NCBI GenBank assembly: GCA_033065855.1
Contig: JAVXUO010001325.1
Coordinates: forward strand, 310,001-374,000
Length of the DNA: 64,000 bases
Reading direction: 5' to 3'
DNA from: Escallonia rubra
Lineage: Eukaryota > Streptophyta > Magnoliopsida > Escalloniales > Escalloniaceae
This document shows, piece by piece, positions 47,864 through 58,743 of this stretch. Position 1 is the first letter of the stretch; each line of letters begins with the position of its first letter. The notes beneath the pieces are model-generated. The model was given only the letters and a program-made list of their open reading frames with translations, was not told where the DNA came from and made no database searches. Both the position numbers and the translations under genes were made by a program.

Positions 47864-50800
47864 TAAGCCCCCTGCGTGTGGTGTTCGCGAAGGGGCGACC
47901 CAAGCGGGCGCCGCACGCATAGACACTTGGAAGAATTTTTTATGTTCTTTGGCCGGAGAGTAGTTGACGTCGTTTCTGAATGACGAAGGTGAAGAGTTGG
48001 TGGCTCGAGCCACCTCGTGCACCAGCTATTGAGACCTTAGAATGCTTGGGGCGTTGACATAAGAGCATGACGATGGGGCGCATGAGCGTGGTCGTGGAGT
48101 CAGCGCACAAGCGACGAGGGTCACGGAGATTACGTCTGGGAGATGGGTGACGGGGGTCACGAAGATGACGTCCGGGCGACGGGCGACGGGGGCACGAAGA
48201 TGACGTCTGGACGACGGGCGACGGGGGTTACGAAAATGATGTTCAGATGACGGGGGTCGCGTAGATCGCGGAGATGATGTCCGGGCGACGGGGGTCGAGG
48301 AGATGACGTCCGGGTGACGAGCGTCGTAGAGATGATGTCCAGACGACGGGGGTCACGGAGTGCCGTTTGGACGACGGGGGTTGCGGGGGTTGCGGTGCCT
48401 GGGTTTGGCTACTGGCATGTGAACAATGAATAGAAGTAGGTGGTTCGAGCTGCCTCGCGCATCACCTACCAAGGACGTTGATGTCAGGGACGTCGCGATG
48501 AGGGGCGCGACAAAGGCACGGTCGGGCATCGCGATGCCGGGCAGTCCACGATGGGCGCAGGCAATGCAAGGCGGTCAATGTTGCAAAAAAAATTCTAAGT
48601 TTGAAAAAGTAGATGGGCGCAGCGGAGTAAGTAAGGTGCCGGGGGCACGTCTGTGTTGGTGGCCCGACGCATGGGCACGACGCATGGGCGCGACGTTACA
48701 GAGATGACGTTCGGGCGATGGATGATGAGCGTCGAGGAGTTGGGGCGCGGGTATGGGCGACGTCTGAACGACGGGGTCGCGGAGTGACGTACAGGCGACT
48801 AGGGTCACAGAGTTGATGTCTGGGCGACTGGGGTCACGGAGACGGCGTCCGAGCGACGGCGACGGGGGTCGCGGAGTTGGTGCGACAAGGGCGCGGTCAA
48901 TTTTGCAAAAAAAGTTCTAAGTGTAGAAGAGTATGAGATGGGTAGGGGGTGTAAGGTGCGTGTTGGTTGTCACAACGCAAAAAAAAAATTGTTAGAAGGG
49001 CAATGATGGAGGTGTTGTTGTTCAGCGTAAGTGGGTAGAGTAGGCCGAATGGTAGGTCAAGGTTGTGGGCGACGTCGGCCATGGGCAAGTGTGGTGTAGG
49101 AGCTGAATAGTGGATGAAAGAACTTGTGGGACAGGATGGCCGAAGGGTAGAGGTCGGCCTCGGGGTCGGCAGGGGGGCGGGCTCGGCGAGGAAAGAGGGT
49201 CGGCCTCGGCTTTGGTGGAATTGGCCGTAATGGGGACATGTGGAGAGGAGATGAAGGGGAACGGTGGGTAGCTGCGGCGGTGTGAAGCCGAGGGGTGGGA
49301 TGATGGACGGGTGGAGAGGGAGTGCCAAGACCGGTCGACCAAGGCCGCGAGGCTGAGGCCGCATGGCGCAGGCGAGGTGGTGGGCGAAGTGGAAAGGGGA
49401 AGGGGAGAGGGAGAGGGGGAAAGGAAGATAGGGTGGGGGAGGTGGGCCGAGGTCGAAGGGGGGGTGAGGTTGAGGCCGAGGCTGAGGGAGGGGGCGGGGG
49501 AGGAAGGGGAAGAGGGAGAAAAGGAGATAGGAATGGGGGAAGGAGGGGGCTGGGTCGGGCAAGGGGAGGGGGTGGGGAGGCTGAGGCTGAGGCTGAAGGG
49601 GGAGGGGGGTGAGGCCGAGGCCGAGGGAGGGGAGGGAGAAGATGGAGGGGAAGAAATGGGGAAGAAGGGGGCGGTGGCGGCGGCGGGGTGCTGCGGGTGG
49701 CCGAGGGGCGGGGGAGAGAAGAGAGAAGCGAGGGAGGTGGGGGCGAGGCCGAGGGGTCGTCGGCAAGAAGGCGACGTCGGCCAGGGAGCTGAGCGGCTGG
49801 AGGCCGTGGCCGAAAGGTGGCGGCGCCAATGGGGGCTACGGCGGCGGATAAGGGAAAGAGAAAGAGATGAGATAAAAGTAGGTTTAGGGTTTTCTGGGAG
49901 GGACGCGGGTTGGGTTAGGGTCGGATGTTGGTTCGGGTGGGTCAGGCTGGCACAGAGAGAGAATGGTCGCGCGGGTCGGGGTGTGGGTCGGTCGGCTCTG
50001 CCCGCCCGAAATGGATTTGGATTTTGGATTAAATAAGTAAATAATAATAATAATATATAATAATTTTTTTTTTATTTTTTTTCAGCACTAAAGAGGGAGC
50101 CCCCAAGAAGATTTTCACAATGTACATGCATAAGAAAAAGAAAGAAGTTGTGTATGAAGTGGGAAAAGGGTGATGGGGTATTGGATGGTGAGGGATGAGA
50201 GGAAAATTTGAGAGGGAGAGTGATGAGAGCATGAATGTGGGGAGTAAGTGGGGAAGATGAAAAACTTGAAAATTTTTCTAAATGTTGAAAAAAAAAATTT
50301 TGAGTTCGGGTAAGGATGCTAAGGGGAGGCCGTTGAGGGTGATCATCAATGACCGGCTGCGAAGAAGAAAAAATTTCTAAGTGTTGAATTTTTTTTTTTG
50401 AGTTCGGGCAAGGATGCTAAGGGGAGGCCGTTGAGGGTGATCATCGATGACCGACTGCGAAGAAGAAAAAAATTTCTAAGTGTTTAATTTTTTTTTAGTG
50501 TTGGGCTGAGACAAGGATGCCAAGGGAGATGACTGAGGATGATCATCGATGACCGGTTGTCAAAAAAATGATTTTTTTAAGTGTCGAGAAAAGTAAATGA
50601 AGGATGATGATGCGACCGTAGTAGCGCGGCGCGAGCCACCCCGCGCACCATGTACCAAGTCGTTACAATGTGAGGCCGAAGGGGTTGAAAAGGGGTGAAG
50701 CCCCCAAGGGGGTAGGTGATGGTATTAAGGGTGGTGTCAGTGGGCTTCTGCAAGAGCAATGCAGCTTGAAAATTGTCTAAGTCTGGAAAAGAATACAACT

Positions 50801-51231
50801 CCATTGAACCCATGGGGAGGCAACATGTTGTGGTGACATATGAAGCAGGGGAAGGTTTGTGTGCCCAGTCAGAATGATCCTGGCACTTGAGCCCCCGGAC
50901 GGGATAACCCGAGGCATTGTGGGATGATAATGGTGCAAATGGGTTGGTGGTGGGGAGCAACTTTTTGGGGTGTGGTTTGCACATGGGTAGTGCCAGCGGC
51001 AAGAGGCCGGCAGTTGGGAAGAGACGACTGGAGCAAGTCATGAACATGGTGTCGGTTGGTCGTATTGGGGTTAGCCTTGGAGTCGGACGACATAAGTCTC
51101 CTCCTGGTCATCAAGATGATGCTCTTCTTGGACAGTGGGGTTGAGGCCTTGGCTGGTAGTCCTCGTAGCTCTCCGTCGTACATGCATGATGATCAAGGTT
51201 ACAAGACAGGCAGACTGCAGTACGATGCTCA
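47864..51231. other. Interior of the LARD-like element, no protein domains
   Basis: 48050-48420 and 48690-48900 are arrays of gacgtccgggcgacgggggt-type repeats. 49300-49770 is a G-rich purine tract on the plus strand. 50280-50560 has three copies of a 110-bp unit (ggatgctaaggggaggccg, gatcatcgatgaccg). Long minus-strand frames at 48897-49829 (Pro/Leu/Pro/His-rich) and 50577-51047 follow from base composition or are unrecognised. I call no gene. Confidence 0.6.
49300..49770 (+). repeat. G-rich purine tract
   Basis: About 470 bp almost entirely of G, A and gaggccgagg motifs, with dozens of GGG/GGGG runs at short spacing. It has strong potential for G-quadruplexes on the plus strand. Confidence 0.8.
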
Positions 51232-51251
51232 CCTCCCCAGCGGAAGCGCCA
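51232..51251 (-). other. Primer-binding site of the LARD-like element
   Basis: TGGCGCTTCCGCTGGGGAGG on the minus strand, three bases from the LTR end. It begins with the TGG expected for pairing with a tRNA CCA end. The tRNA is not identified. Confidence 0.7.
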
Positions 51252-51254
51252 AAA

Positions 51255-54200
51255 TGATGCCAAGGAAAGTGGGTTCGTACCTACGTGGAGGTGCCACAAA
51301 GGCTGCAATCCGAGTCAGCTTCCAAGTATGCAAAGTGAGAGACAGTGAGGGCAGAGTAAGGGCAGAGAGCAAGGCTTCCCAGACAGGCCGTGAGGAGTGG
51401 CAGTGCTGCGAAGACAAGGCTGAGACAAACATGGTCGGCAGTCGACAGTCCAAGTCAGGGTCCGCGTCGGGGTCCAATGTTACGGTCCAAAGTATGTCCA
51501 ATTTTGTGTTTCTCTCTCTAGAATCCAAGAGCTCTCAAATTCTAGAGTGAGAAAGTGATTTTGTGAGAATGAAGAAGAAGTCCTCTTTGAGTCATAAACT
51601 GCACTATTTATAAGAAACATTTTGCTTATGTCATAAAGTGCCACATGTCGTCCCCTGGGAGTGACACGTTACCAGGGGGTCCCAAAATACCGGTTCTCCG
51701 ATGGACTGTCGGCTCCCAAATTTGCGTTGCCTGCCTCGCACAGTGTCGCTCTACCTGTCTGAGAAGACTGACCACACCATGACAGCATGATCAGAGTAAG
51801 CCGTTGCTCCACCCACCGGTCCAAGCCCTTACTGAATCCCACGAGGTGCGTCAAGAGACGCGCAGAGAACCTGAGAGCGGTGAGGGTTGCCCCTGTAGCC
51901 AACTGCCAGGCGGACTAGGCCCGATGCACTCCAAGGACCTGCTCCCGTCCCGGAGTGACCCGTGGGTCATTGCCCTGGTGGTGTCGACGATCAACAGTAA
52001 CATGAGTGGACATGCTCGCAGCACAGTGCTCAGAGTCCGCTACGAGGGGTCCTCGTGCCGGAGCCCCCCGTGATTGTGACGGCGATGACTTTCAGGTTGT
52101 GAGCCCATCCCGGTATGAGGGCCGAAGCCCCCCTGTGATTGAGGCGGTGATGGCTATAAGGTTGTGAGCCCATCCCGGTACGAGGGCCGAAGCCCCCCTG
52201 TGATTGATACGGCGATGGCTATAAGGTTGTGAGCCCATCCCGGTGCGAGGGCCGAAGCCCCCCTGTGATTGAGACGGGGATGGCTATAAGGTTGTGAGCC
52301 CATCCCGGTGCGAGGGCCGAAGCCCCCCTGTGATTGAGACGGGGATGGCTAGAAGGTTGTGAGCCCATCCCGGTACGAGGGGCGAAGCCCTCCTGTGATT
52401 GAGAAGGCGATGGCTATAAGGTTGTGAGCCCATCCCGGTATGAGGGCCGAAGCCCCCCCTGTGATTGAGACGGCGATGGCTGTAAGGTTATGTGCCCATC
52501 CCGGTACGAGGGGCGAAGCCCTCCTGTGATTGAGACGGCGATGGCTATAAGGTTGTGAGCCCATCCCGGAAGCATGTAATATGATTGTGGCGCATGGGCG
52601 CGGTGCCTATAGCACAAGACAATACCTAGTGCTGGGGCACATGTTATGAAAGTGGTGCACGGTCGCGGCAACGAACGTCGCAGAGACAATATCTGGTGTC
52701 GTGGGCACATATCATGGAAGTGGCGCACGAGCGCGGCGATGAGCGTCGCGGAGACAACATTTGGTGCCGGAGCACATGTTATGAAAGTGGTGCGACGACG
52801 AGCGTCGCAGAGCAATACTTGGTGTCGAGGGCACGTATCATGGAAGTGGCGCACGAGCGCGGCGACGAACGTCGCAGAGACAATACTTGGTGTCGGGGCA
52901 CGTGTTATGAAAGTGGTGCGACGACGAACGTCGCGGAGCAATACTTGGTGTCGGGGCACGTATCATGAGGATGGCGCGCAGGCGCGGCGACGAACATCGC
53001 GGAGAAATACTTGGTGTCGAGGCACATATCACGAGGATGGCGCCCAGGCACGGTGATGAACGTCACAGAGACAATACTTGGTGCCGGGGCACGTGTTATG
53101 AAAGTGGTGCAATGACGAACGTCACGGAGCAATACTTGGTGCCGGGGCACGTATCATGAGGATGGCGCGCAGGCGCGGCGACGAACGTCACAGAGTAATA
53201 CTTGGTGCCGAGGCACGTATCATGAGGATGGCACCCGGGCGCGATGACGAATGTCGCAGAGACAATACTTGGTGCCGGGGAACGTATCATGAGGATGGCG
53301 CTCGGACGCGGTGATGAACGTCGCGGAGACGGCGCACGAGCGCGCTTCGGGTGTCCCAAAGATGGGATGTGAGCTGAGTGTACCTGTCATAATAAGATAA
53401 TGAATGCAACATGTAGTATTCACAAAGTTGTGGGCGATGGGCATCGCGGGAGCGGTGTGCGGTCACGAACGACGGACGTCGCGAGGTTGATGCACGACGG
53501 ACGTCGCGAGGTTGATGCACGACGGACGTCGCGAGGTTGATGCACGACGGACGTCGCGAGGTTGATGTACGAACGTCCGTAAGGTGATGCACGACGGACG
53601 TCACGAGGTTGATGCACGACGGACGTCGCGAGGTTGATGCACGATGGACATCTCGAGGTTGATGTATGAACGTCCATAAGGTGATGCACGACGGACGTTG
53701 CGAGGTTGATGTACGAACGTCCGGAAGGTGATTCATGACGGACGTCGCGAGGTTGATGTACGAACGTCCGTAAACATCGCGGAGGTACGAAGACTCAAAA
53801 AAATAAGTACGCACGGGAGGGGAGGCCATAGGCCAAACATAGGGGGGAAGGCCAAGGCCACCACTCTTGGGGAGGCCGAGGCTGACCCTAGGGGATGGCC
53901 AAGGCCAATGACGAACTCCAATGAAGGGAGGCCAGGCCACTCCCCCTTTTGGTGAACTCCGGGCACGCCGACGGTAGGTATTTTGATGGGCAATGGCGAA
54001 TCCAAAAGTTGCGTTACGACGAGCGCGTCGACGTGAATTGTACCCATGTGACGAACAAGGCGTCAAAGTCACGTACGAAGCGAACGAAGTGCAAAAAGAA
54101 CTTTACGTGAAAAGTGAAGAATAGGGGGAGGAAGGCCAAGGTTAACCCCCCATGGGAGGCCGAGGCTGACCCCATGGCCTTGGGGGAGGCCGAGGCCGAC

Positions 54201-54294
54201 CTCATGGGGTTGGCCAAGGCTTGTCCCTTGACCCTGTTGCTCCGGTTGCGCCGTCGATCGATATTTTTGGTGAAAAGGTGTTCGGGTGGTCTCG
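51255..54294 (-). repeat. Right (5') LTR of the LARD-like element
   Basis: It matches the left LTR to about 54294. Its 62-bp array is longer (about eight copies, 52085-52570), its 65-bp array has about 12 copies (52590-53345) and its 32-bp array about ten copies (53455-53780). Confidence 0.8.
51605..51612 (-). promoter_or_regulatory. TATA box in the right (5') LTR of the LARD-like element
   Basis: TATAAATA on the minus strand at the same offset from the LTR start as in the left LTR. In the 5' LTR it would drive the element's transcript toward lower coordinates. Confidence 0.65.
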
Positions 54295-54650
54295 ATCGAG
54301 TAAAAACAAATTACAAATTTCACCGAAAGTTATGAATTCAGCCCTAAAGTGTCCCCGAGAAGGGGCGACACTGAAAAACCAATAAAATTTCTTGTCTTAA
54401 TTTTCCCTGAAATTCATAGGAAGGGGCTAATTAGTGTCTAAAGTGCAAGAAGCCCAAAAAAAGAAGGAAAAAAAATTGATCCCCGGGAGCTATGAATCTG
54501 ACTTAAAGTGTGTCCCGATAAGGGGCGACACTGAAAAACCGAAAAAAAATTCTTGTCTCAATTTCAATTGAAAAGGGCTAATTAGGAAGTGTGCCCCAAG
54601 TATAAACCCAAAGTATGATAGGAGAGGATTAAAAAAAAAATTGCACCTAA
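54295..54650. repeat. 150-bp tandem repeat inside the MULE (right part)
   Basis: A partial unit (54295-54422), a unit of about 150 bp (54423-54572) and a partial unit continue the array at 44576-44853. This shows where the MULE interior was split by the LTR element. A clean target duplication is not visible, probably because the array has rearranged. Confidence 0.85.
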
Positions 54651-54717
54651 TCACCACAAAGAGTGGCGGTTAGGGATGGCTCTCAGTATGCTGAGAGGTA
54701 TCCCTAACCGCTACTCT
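54645..54717. repeat. Palindrome at the 3' end of the mobile domain gene
   Basis: AGAGTGGCGGTTAGGGAT and ATCCCTAACCGCTACTCT lie on either side of a ctctcag/ctgagag core with loop TAT, a stem of about 27 bp. The arms carry the AACCGCYAC module found in the MULE's terminal repeats. It lies about 40 bp past the mobile domain stop codon and could act as a terminator, a transposase-binding site or a silencing trigger. Confidence 0.8.
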
Positions 54718-54757
54718 TACTGAAGTTGTGAACTTCAGTCTTGTACCTCTCGATGGA

Positions 54758-56372
54758 TTACTTGACACTGTCAGGCGCATAAGCGACAAACCACTCAAAC
54801 CCCTCCAGCTGCCTGAACACCTTACTGCCCATGTCAACCTAAAAACATGCATAGAAAATATGGCTAATCATTTTAGGAATGGTCGATAAGGTGTGTAAAT
54901 AAATATTAAATTAGAAGTAACTGACTAACAATGATCAACGCCCAGAATTGGTCGATTATCTCACGTGGCTCATACGATGTCTTCTTCACCTAGGAAGGGC
55001 AATTCACCCTCGTGCGCATCACCTTGAGAAACCATTCCAGGTACTCCTCAATACTGATGCCCGTGTTCTTCAGCGATACAAGGCTATCGTACATTTTCTG
55101 CCAAGTAATCCATTGTTTCACCTCGTCGCTCAACACATCCAAGGCATCAGGAACCTCAAAGTTCAGCCATCTGCCCTTCCTATATGGCCGCATGTCTACA
55201 GCGGGTTTTGGTATCCCTTGTAGACATCCAGCTTGCCTCATAGCTCGATCGGGGATCTGAAACTCACATACTTCAAAGTGAATGAGCGGCACCTGAACCA
55301 AACCTGCCAGCACGCACGACACCGGAAGTTGCCAACAAAACTCATCCAACCATTGCATCACCTTGTAATATGGCTGCCATGTCACCTGTGATGCCTCCAG
55401 TACTCTAACTCCCCCCCGATAGAACTTTAGATGGTGGTGAGGGTCTACCCATCTTTTCTGGTTGGGCGTATGCCACCAAGCCCACGCCCTAGGCCACGTC
55501 TCATCAGAATCATCCCGCGGCCGTGGACGACCCGTGGGTAGCCTTTCATAAGACAAAACCTGTGAATGCAAACATTATATGGAATTAATAATTAATCACG
55601 AATATATTGACACGTCAAATAAGAATATAAATGCTCATACCTGTAATAGAGTCAGGCAGGAGGCAATGGACTTGGCACCCTTTCTTGTAGATTTATGCAG
55701 TGCTCGATATAGGTGCGCAAGTACAACTGAACCCCATGAATACGAGTATACCTCCCCAAGGTCATCCAAGAACAGCATATACTTCGGATGCACCTTGTTT
55801 TTTGACTGCGTTGGAAGTAATATAGCTCAAATAATATACAGCAAGAATGCCTTCGTATACGTCACCAAATCATGAGGAGTGTATGCATTAGGTAGCATGC
55901 CATACTGCTCTCTCAGCCACTTAAGTTTGATGCCGTTTGTTGTAAGAGCTTCCTTCGGAATTCCCGGAAAATACTGCCTAACCAGTTGAGCTATCGTTGC
56001 AGACATCCTACTCAAAGTAATGGGTCTTCCATGACATGGGAGTCCAAGTATAAATCCGACGTCCTCTAGTGTAATAGTCATTTCACCAAACCGGAAGTGA
56101 AATGTGTCCATCTCGCTCCTCCATCGCTCAACTAGAGCGGATATAAGGCACTCGTCGTGCCGAGAGCAATAATGAAGGACGGTGAACATAGATAAAATTT
56201 GACGGTGTAATATTTGTTTTTGTTCCTCATTTAGTACCCACTTTTCGAGGTAACTTGTGTTTTGAATTGTTTCCAAAACACCCCTTTCGACACCGTCAAA
56301 TACGTCCCTCGCGACGTGGTCATTGTCATTGTATATGATTTATAAGTCATAAGGTCCGGGGTTGAAGTCCAT
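54758..56372 (-). pseudogene. Plant mobile domain (MAIN/PP7L-like) gene, three exons, broken
   Basis: Read on the minus strand the exons are 56372-55641, 55559-54930 and 54838-54758, with GT-AG introns of 81 and 91 bp, both in phase 0, giving about 480 codons. The start (MDFNPGPYD) and the segments FRFGEMTITLEDVGFILGLP, WLREQYGMLP, KAFLLYI and LVQVPLIHFEVCEF are typical of the aminotransferase-like plant mobile domain (Pfam PF10536, from memory), as in MAIN, MAIL1 and PP7-long proteins. Known members act in the nucleus in transposon silencing and meristem maintenance. Three in-frame stops occur: codon 11 (TAA near 56342), TGA near 55825 and TAG near 54990. The gene lies inside a MULE, reading inward from the right TIR. 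Confidence 0.8.
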
Positions 56373-56465
56373 ATCTCTGAGAAAAAAAAAATATAATCGT
56401 AAACCAACTTAGCGTGCATACTATTTACATCCCAAAACTAAAACAAGAACACATAATCCAAAATC

Positions 56466-57030
56466 AACCCCCAATTTTGAATCCCTAAAAAACCCCCAAC
56501 TTTGAAGCACTAAAAGTCCCCCAATTTTGAAGTTTTAAAAAACCCCCAATTTCGAATCCTTAAAGACCCCAATTTTGAGCCCTAAAAAATCCCAATTTTG
56601 AAGGCTTTTAAACTCCCAATTTTAAACCCTTAAAAAATCCCTAATTTTGAAAACCTAAAAACCCTAATTTTGAAGCCTTAAAAAGCCTCCAATTTCGAAT
56701 CCATAAAAACCCTAATTTTGAAGTCCTAAAAAACCCCCAATTTTGAAGCTCTAAAAACCCCAATTTTGAAGGCCTAAAAACCCCATATTTTTTAACCCCT
56801 AAAAAACCCCCAATTTTTAAGCCGTAAAAAACCCTAAATTTTGAATCCTTAAAAACCCCAATTTTGATGCCCTAAAAAACGTCCAATTTTGAATGCCTAA
56901 AAAACCCCAATTTCGAAGCTATAAAAAACCCCATTTTTAAGCCCTAAAAAACTCCCAATTTTGAAACCCTAAAAAAACCCTAATTTCGAATTTCAAGCAA
57001 AACCCTAATTTCATAACCTAAAAACCGCTA
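56466..57030. repeat. Telobox-like minisatellite between the mobile domain gene and the right TIR
   Basis: About 23 copies of a 23-26 bp unit of the form cccaattttgaagccctaaaaaa. Many read AAACCCTAA or close to it, which resembles the plant telobox. The array lies just upstream of the mobile domain start, so it may be its leader or promoter. Confidence 0.85.
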
Positions 57031-57477
57031 GTTCAATCCCTAATTTCAATTTCTAAAAATTCCGAATTTGAGTTTCAATTCATGAAATTAACATTGATTT
57101 ATAAGAAAATCCGAAATACTAACTTGCTTTAAACTTGATATATTTAAAGAAAATTTCCACTAATCTTCCAGCGGCTATCCACCGATCTTCTAGTGTAGAA
57201 ATTTTTTTTGTTTGTGTTATGGTGGAGATTATAGAGGTGTGATTTGGAGGATGAAGAAGATGGAAGAAAGAGTTGGGGAAGATGAAGAAGATGGAGATTT
57301 GGTATGGAAAAGAAAGATAGATTGAGAGTGAAAAAAGAGATCTGTCGATGGGTAAGAGAGAGAATGAGAATGAGAGGGGTGTTGGAGAAAGGGATATAGA
57401 GAGAGAATGAGAAAGAGAGAGAATGAGAAAGAGAGGGGTATTGGAGAGAAAGGGGGAAAGAGAGAGAAAGAAAAAAA

Positions 57478-57862
57478 GGGATCCAATGTGAGAGAGAGAG
57501 AGAGAGATGGATTGCGCAGGAAGAAAACAAAAGGGGAAACCCCCAACCGCCACAAAGAGTAACGGTTAGGGGCCCACCAACTGCTGCTCTTTGTGGCGGT
57601 TTGGTGGGTTTCGAGTGGGCCATTAAGTGCTACAAAGTGTAGCAGTTAGGGGAAATTGGTGGGCCCCTATCCGCTAGTCTTGGTAGCGGTTAGGGTTTTT
57701 TTTGCCTGAAAGGGATATTTTTGAGAATTTTGTAACCGCTTTAAAGACTAGCGCTTACCACTTTTTGAAAAAAAAAAACATATTTGGTCTATCCACGAGT
57801 ACACATGGACGGACAGATTTATGGTGGAGAAATTTCTCTACCGGTAGATGTGGATCGGCTCC
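57478..57862 (-). repeat. Right terminal inverted repeat of the MULE
   Basis: This is the reverse complement of the left repeat with scattered differences. It contains the same AACCGC-type palindromes and ends GATGTGGATCGGCTCC. An (AT)n microsatellite follows at once (57863-57886). Confidence 0.9.
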
Positions 57863-58743
57863 ATATATATATATATATATATATATCAAATTTTATATGT
57901 GAAAAAATTAATATTTCCAAGTAGTGAGAGTTTGTTAAGTTTAATGGTTGTTTTATAAATATTGAAATTGCATTGCTGAATACAATAAAGTGTGTGTGTG
58001 TGTGTTTTACTGTTATTTCTTTGAAGTGTTGGGATTAATTTTAGTAATAAGTCAAGAAGTGGGTATTTATATGATATACCAAATTGACTCCAGTTGTCCA
58101 AATTCTAAAGACACTTTGTAGATTGATAACATCACAGCCGAGGTGAGAGGCAAGTTCTGCTCATGCCCAAGTTCTTCGTTGCTGGGATCACACCCAAGTG
58201 GGTCGCCGGTGACGTCTCTTTTTTCCTCCACTACCTTCTCTTCTCCCTTCTTCTTCTTCCTTCTTCTTATCTCTTTCTCACCGGTTTCCTTTCTGCCGAA
58301 AAACCCTAATACGCGAGGGTGGTCGCTAGAGTCACCGGTGGTCATCAGAGTCCTCGGAGTCGCGAGTGGTAGTTGGAGTCGTCAGAGTCGCGGTGGACAC
58401 TCGTGGCTACTTTGCAGTCACTGCTCCCTGCCCCTCTCTCTCTCTCTCCTCTCTCATCTCAGATCTGTCATAAAAATATCTCAATTATAAGTTATTTTAT
58501 TTATGTTTTGACCCAAAAACTTCTATTTTATGTTTTGACCCCCAGAAGCTCTTTTGAAAATTATGTTTCCATCCTATTCACACCTGACACGCACCGGACC
58601 TGTATCCTATCTGCACCCTACCCGCTCCCGATATTTCAAAAATTAAATAAATAACTGAAAATTTGTGAATACGCACCCGATCCGTACCCACGCAACACTA
58701 GATGCCAGTGCTTCACTCTGATAGGCGCACCCATGCTTCATAG
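57863..58743. other. Intergenic region right of the MULE
   Basis: (AT)n at 57863-57886, (TG)n at about 57991-58006 and (CT)n at about 58432-58454. The last 170 bp contain gcacccgatccgtaccc-type motifs. Motifs of the opposite sense (gggtgcggatatg) lie just left of the MULE at 40326-40400, perhaps remnants of a further inverted-repeat element around it. No gene was recognised. Confidence 0.45.

Larger units (their letters stand above)
44854..54294 (-). mobile_element. Non-coding LTR retrotransposon (LARD-like) with 3-kb GC-rich LTRs
   Basis: Two long direct repeats both start TGATGCCAAGGAAAGTGGG (44854 and 51255), and both carry a minus-strand TATA box and three minisatellite arrays. A TGGCGCTTCCGCTGGGGAGG primer-binding site (51232-51251, minus strand) abuts the right LTR, so the element reads leftward. 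The 3.4-kb interior has no recognisable gag or pol. It has GC-rich tandem repeats, a G-rich purine tract and low-complexity frames. This fits a large retrotransposon derivative that depends on another element's proteins. LTR divergence is hard to score because the arrays differ in copy number; unique parts look about 95% alike. Fossil; the outer end of the right LTR is eroded. Confidence 0.75.
40406..57862. mobile_element. Mutator-like element (MULE) with convergent FAR1-type transposase and plant mobile domain genes
   Basis: The ends are inverted repeats of about 385 bp (40406-40788 and 57478-57862), both ending in GGAGCCGAT. The left end leads into a FAR1/MULE transposase gene on the plus strand, the right end into a plant mobile domain gene on the minus strand, so the genes converge. 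A 150-bp tandem repeat lies between them. Two later insertions, a hAT element (41461-42443) and a large non-coding LTR element (44854-54294), account for about 10.4 kb. The element itself is about 7 kb. I found no 9-bp target duplication, and the right flank is an (AT)n run, so the exact ends or the flank may have eroded. Both genes are pseudogenes, so the copy is not autonomous. Confidence 0.85.

Noticed and set aside
48897-49829. 310-residue minus-strand frame rich in Pro, Leu and His
   Set aside because: It mirrors the G-rich purine tract and neighbouring gaggcc repeats on the other strand. It has no domain, and long overlapping frames occur in all phases there, as expected from composition.
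57119-57623. Ser/Leu/Phe-rich minus-strand frames
   Set aside because: They translate the GA-rich inner part of the MULE's right end and have low-complexity composition.
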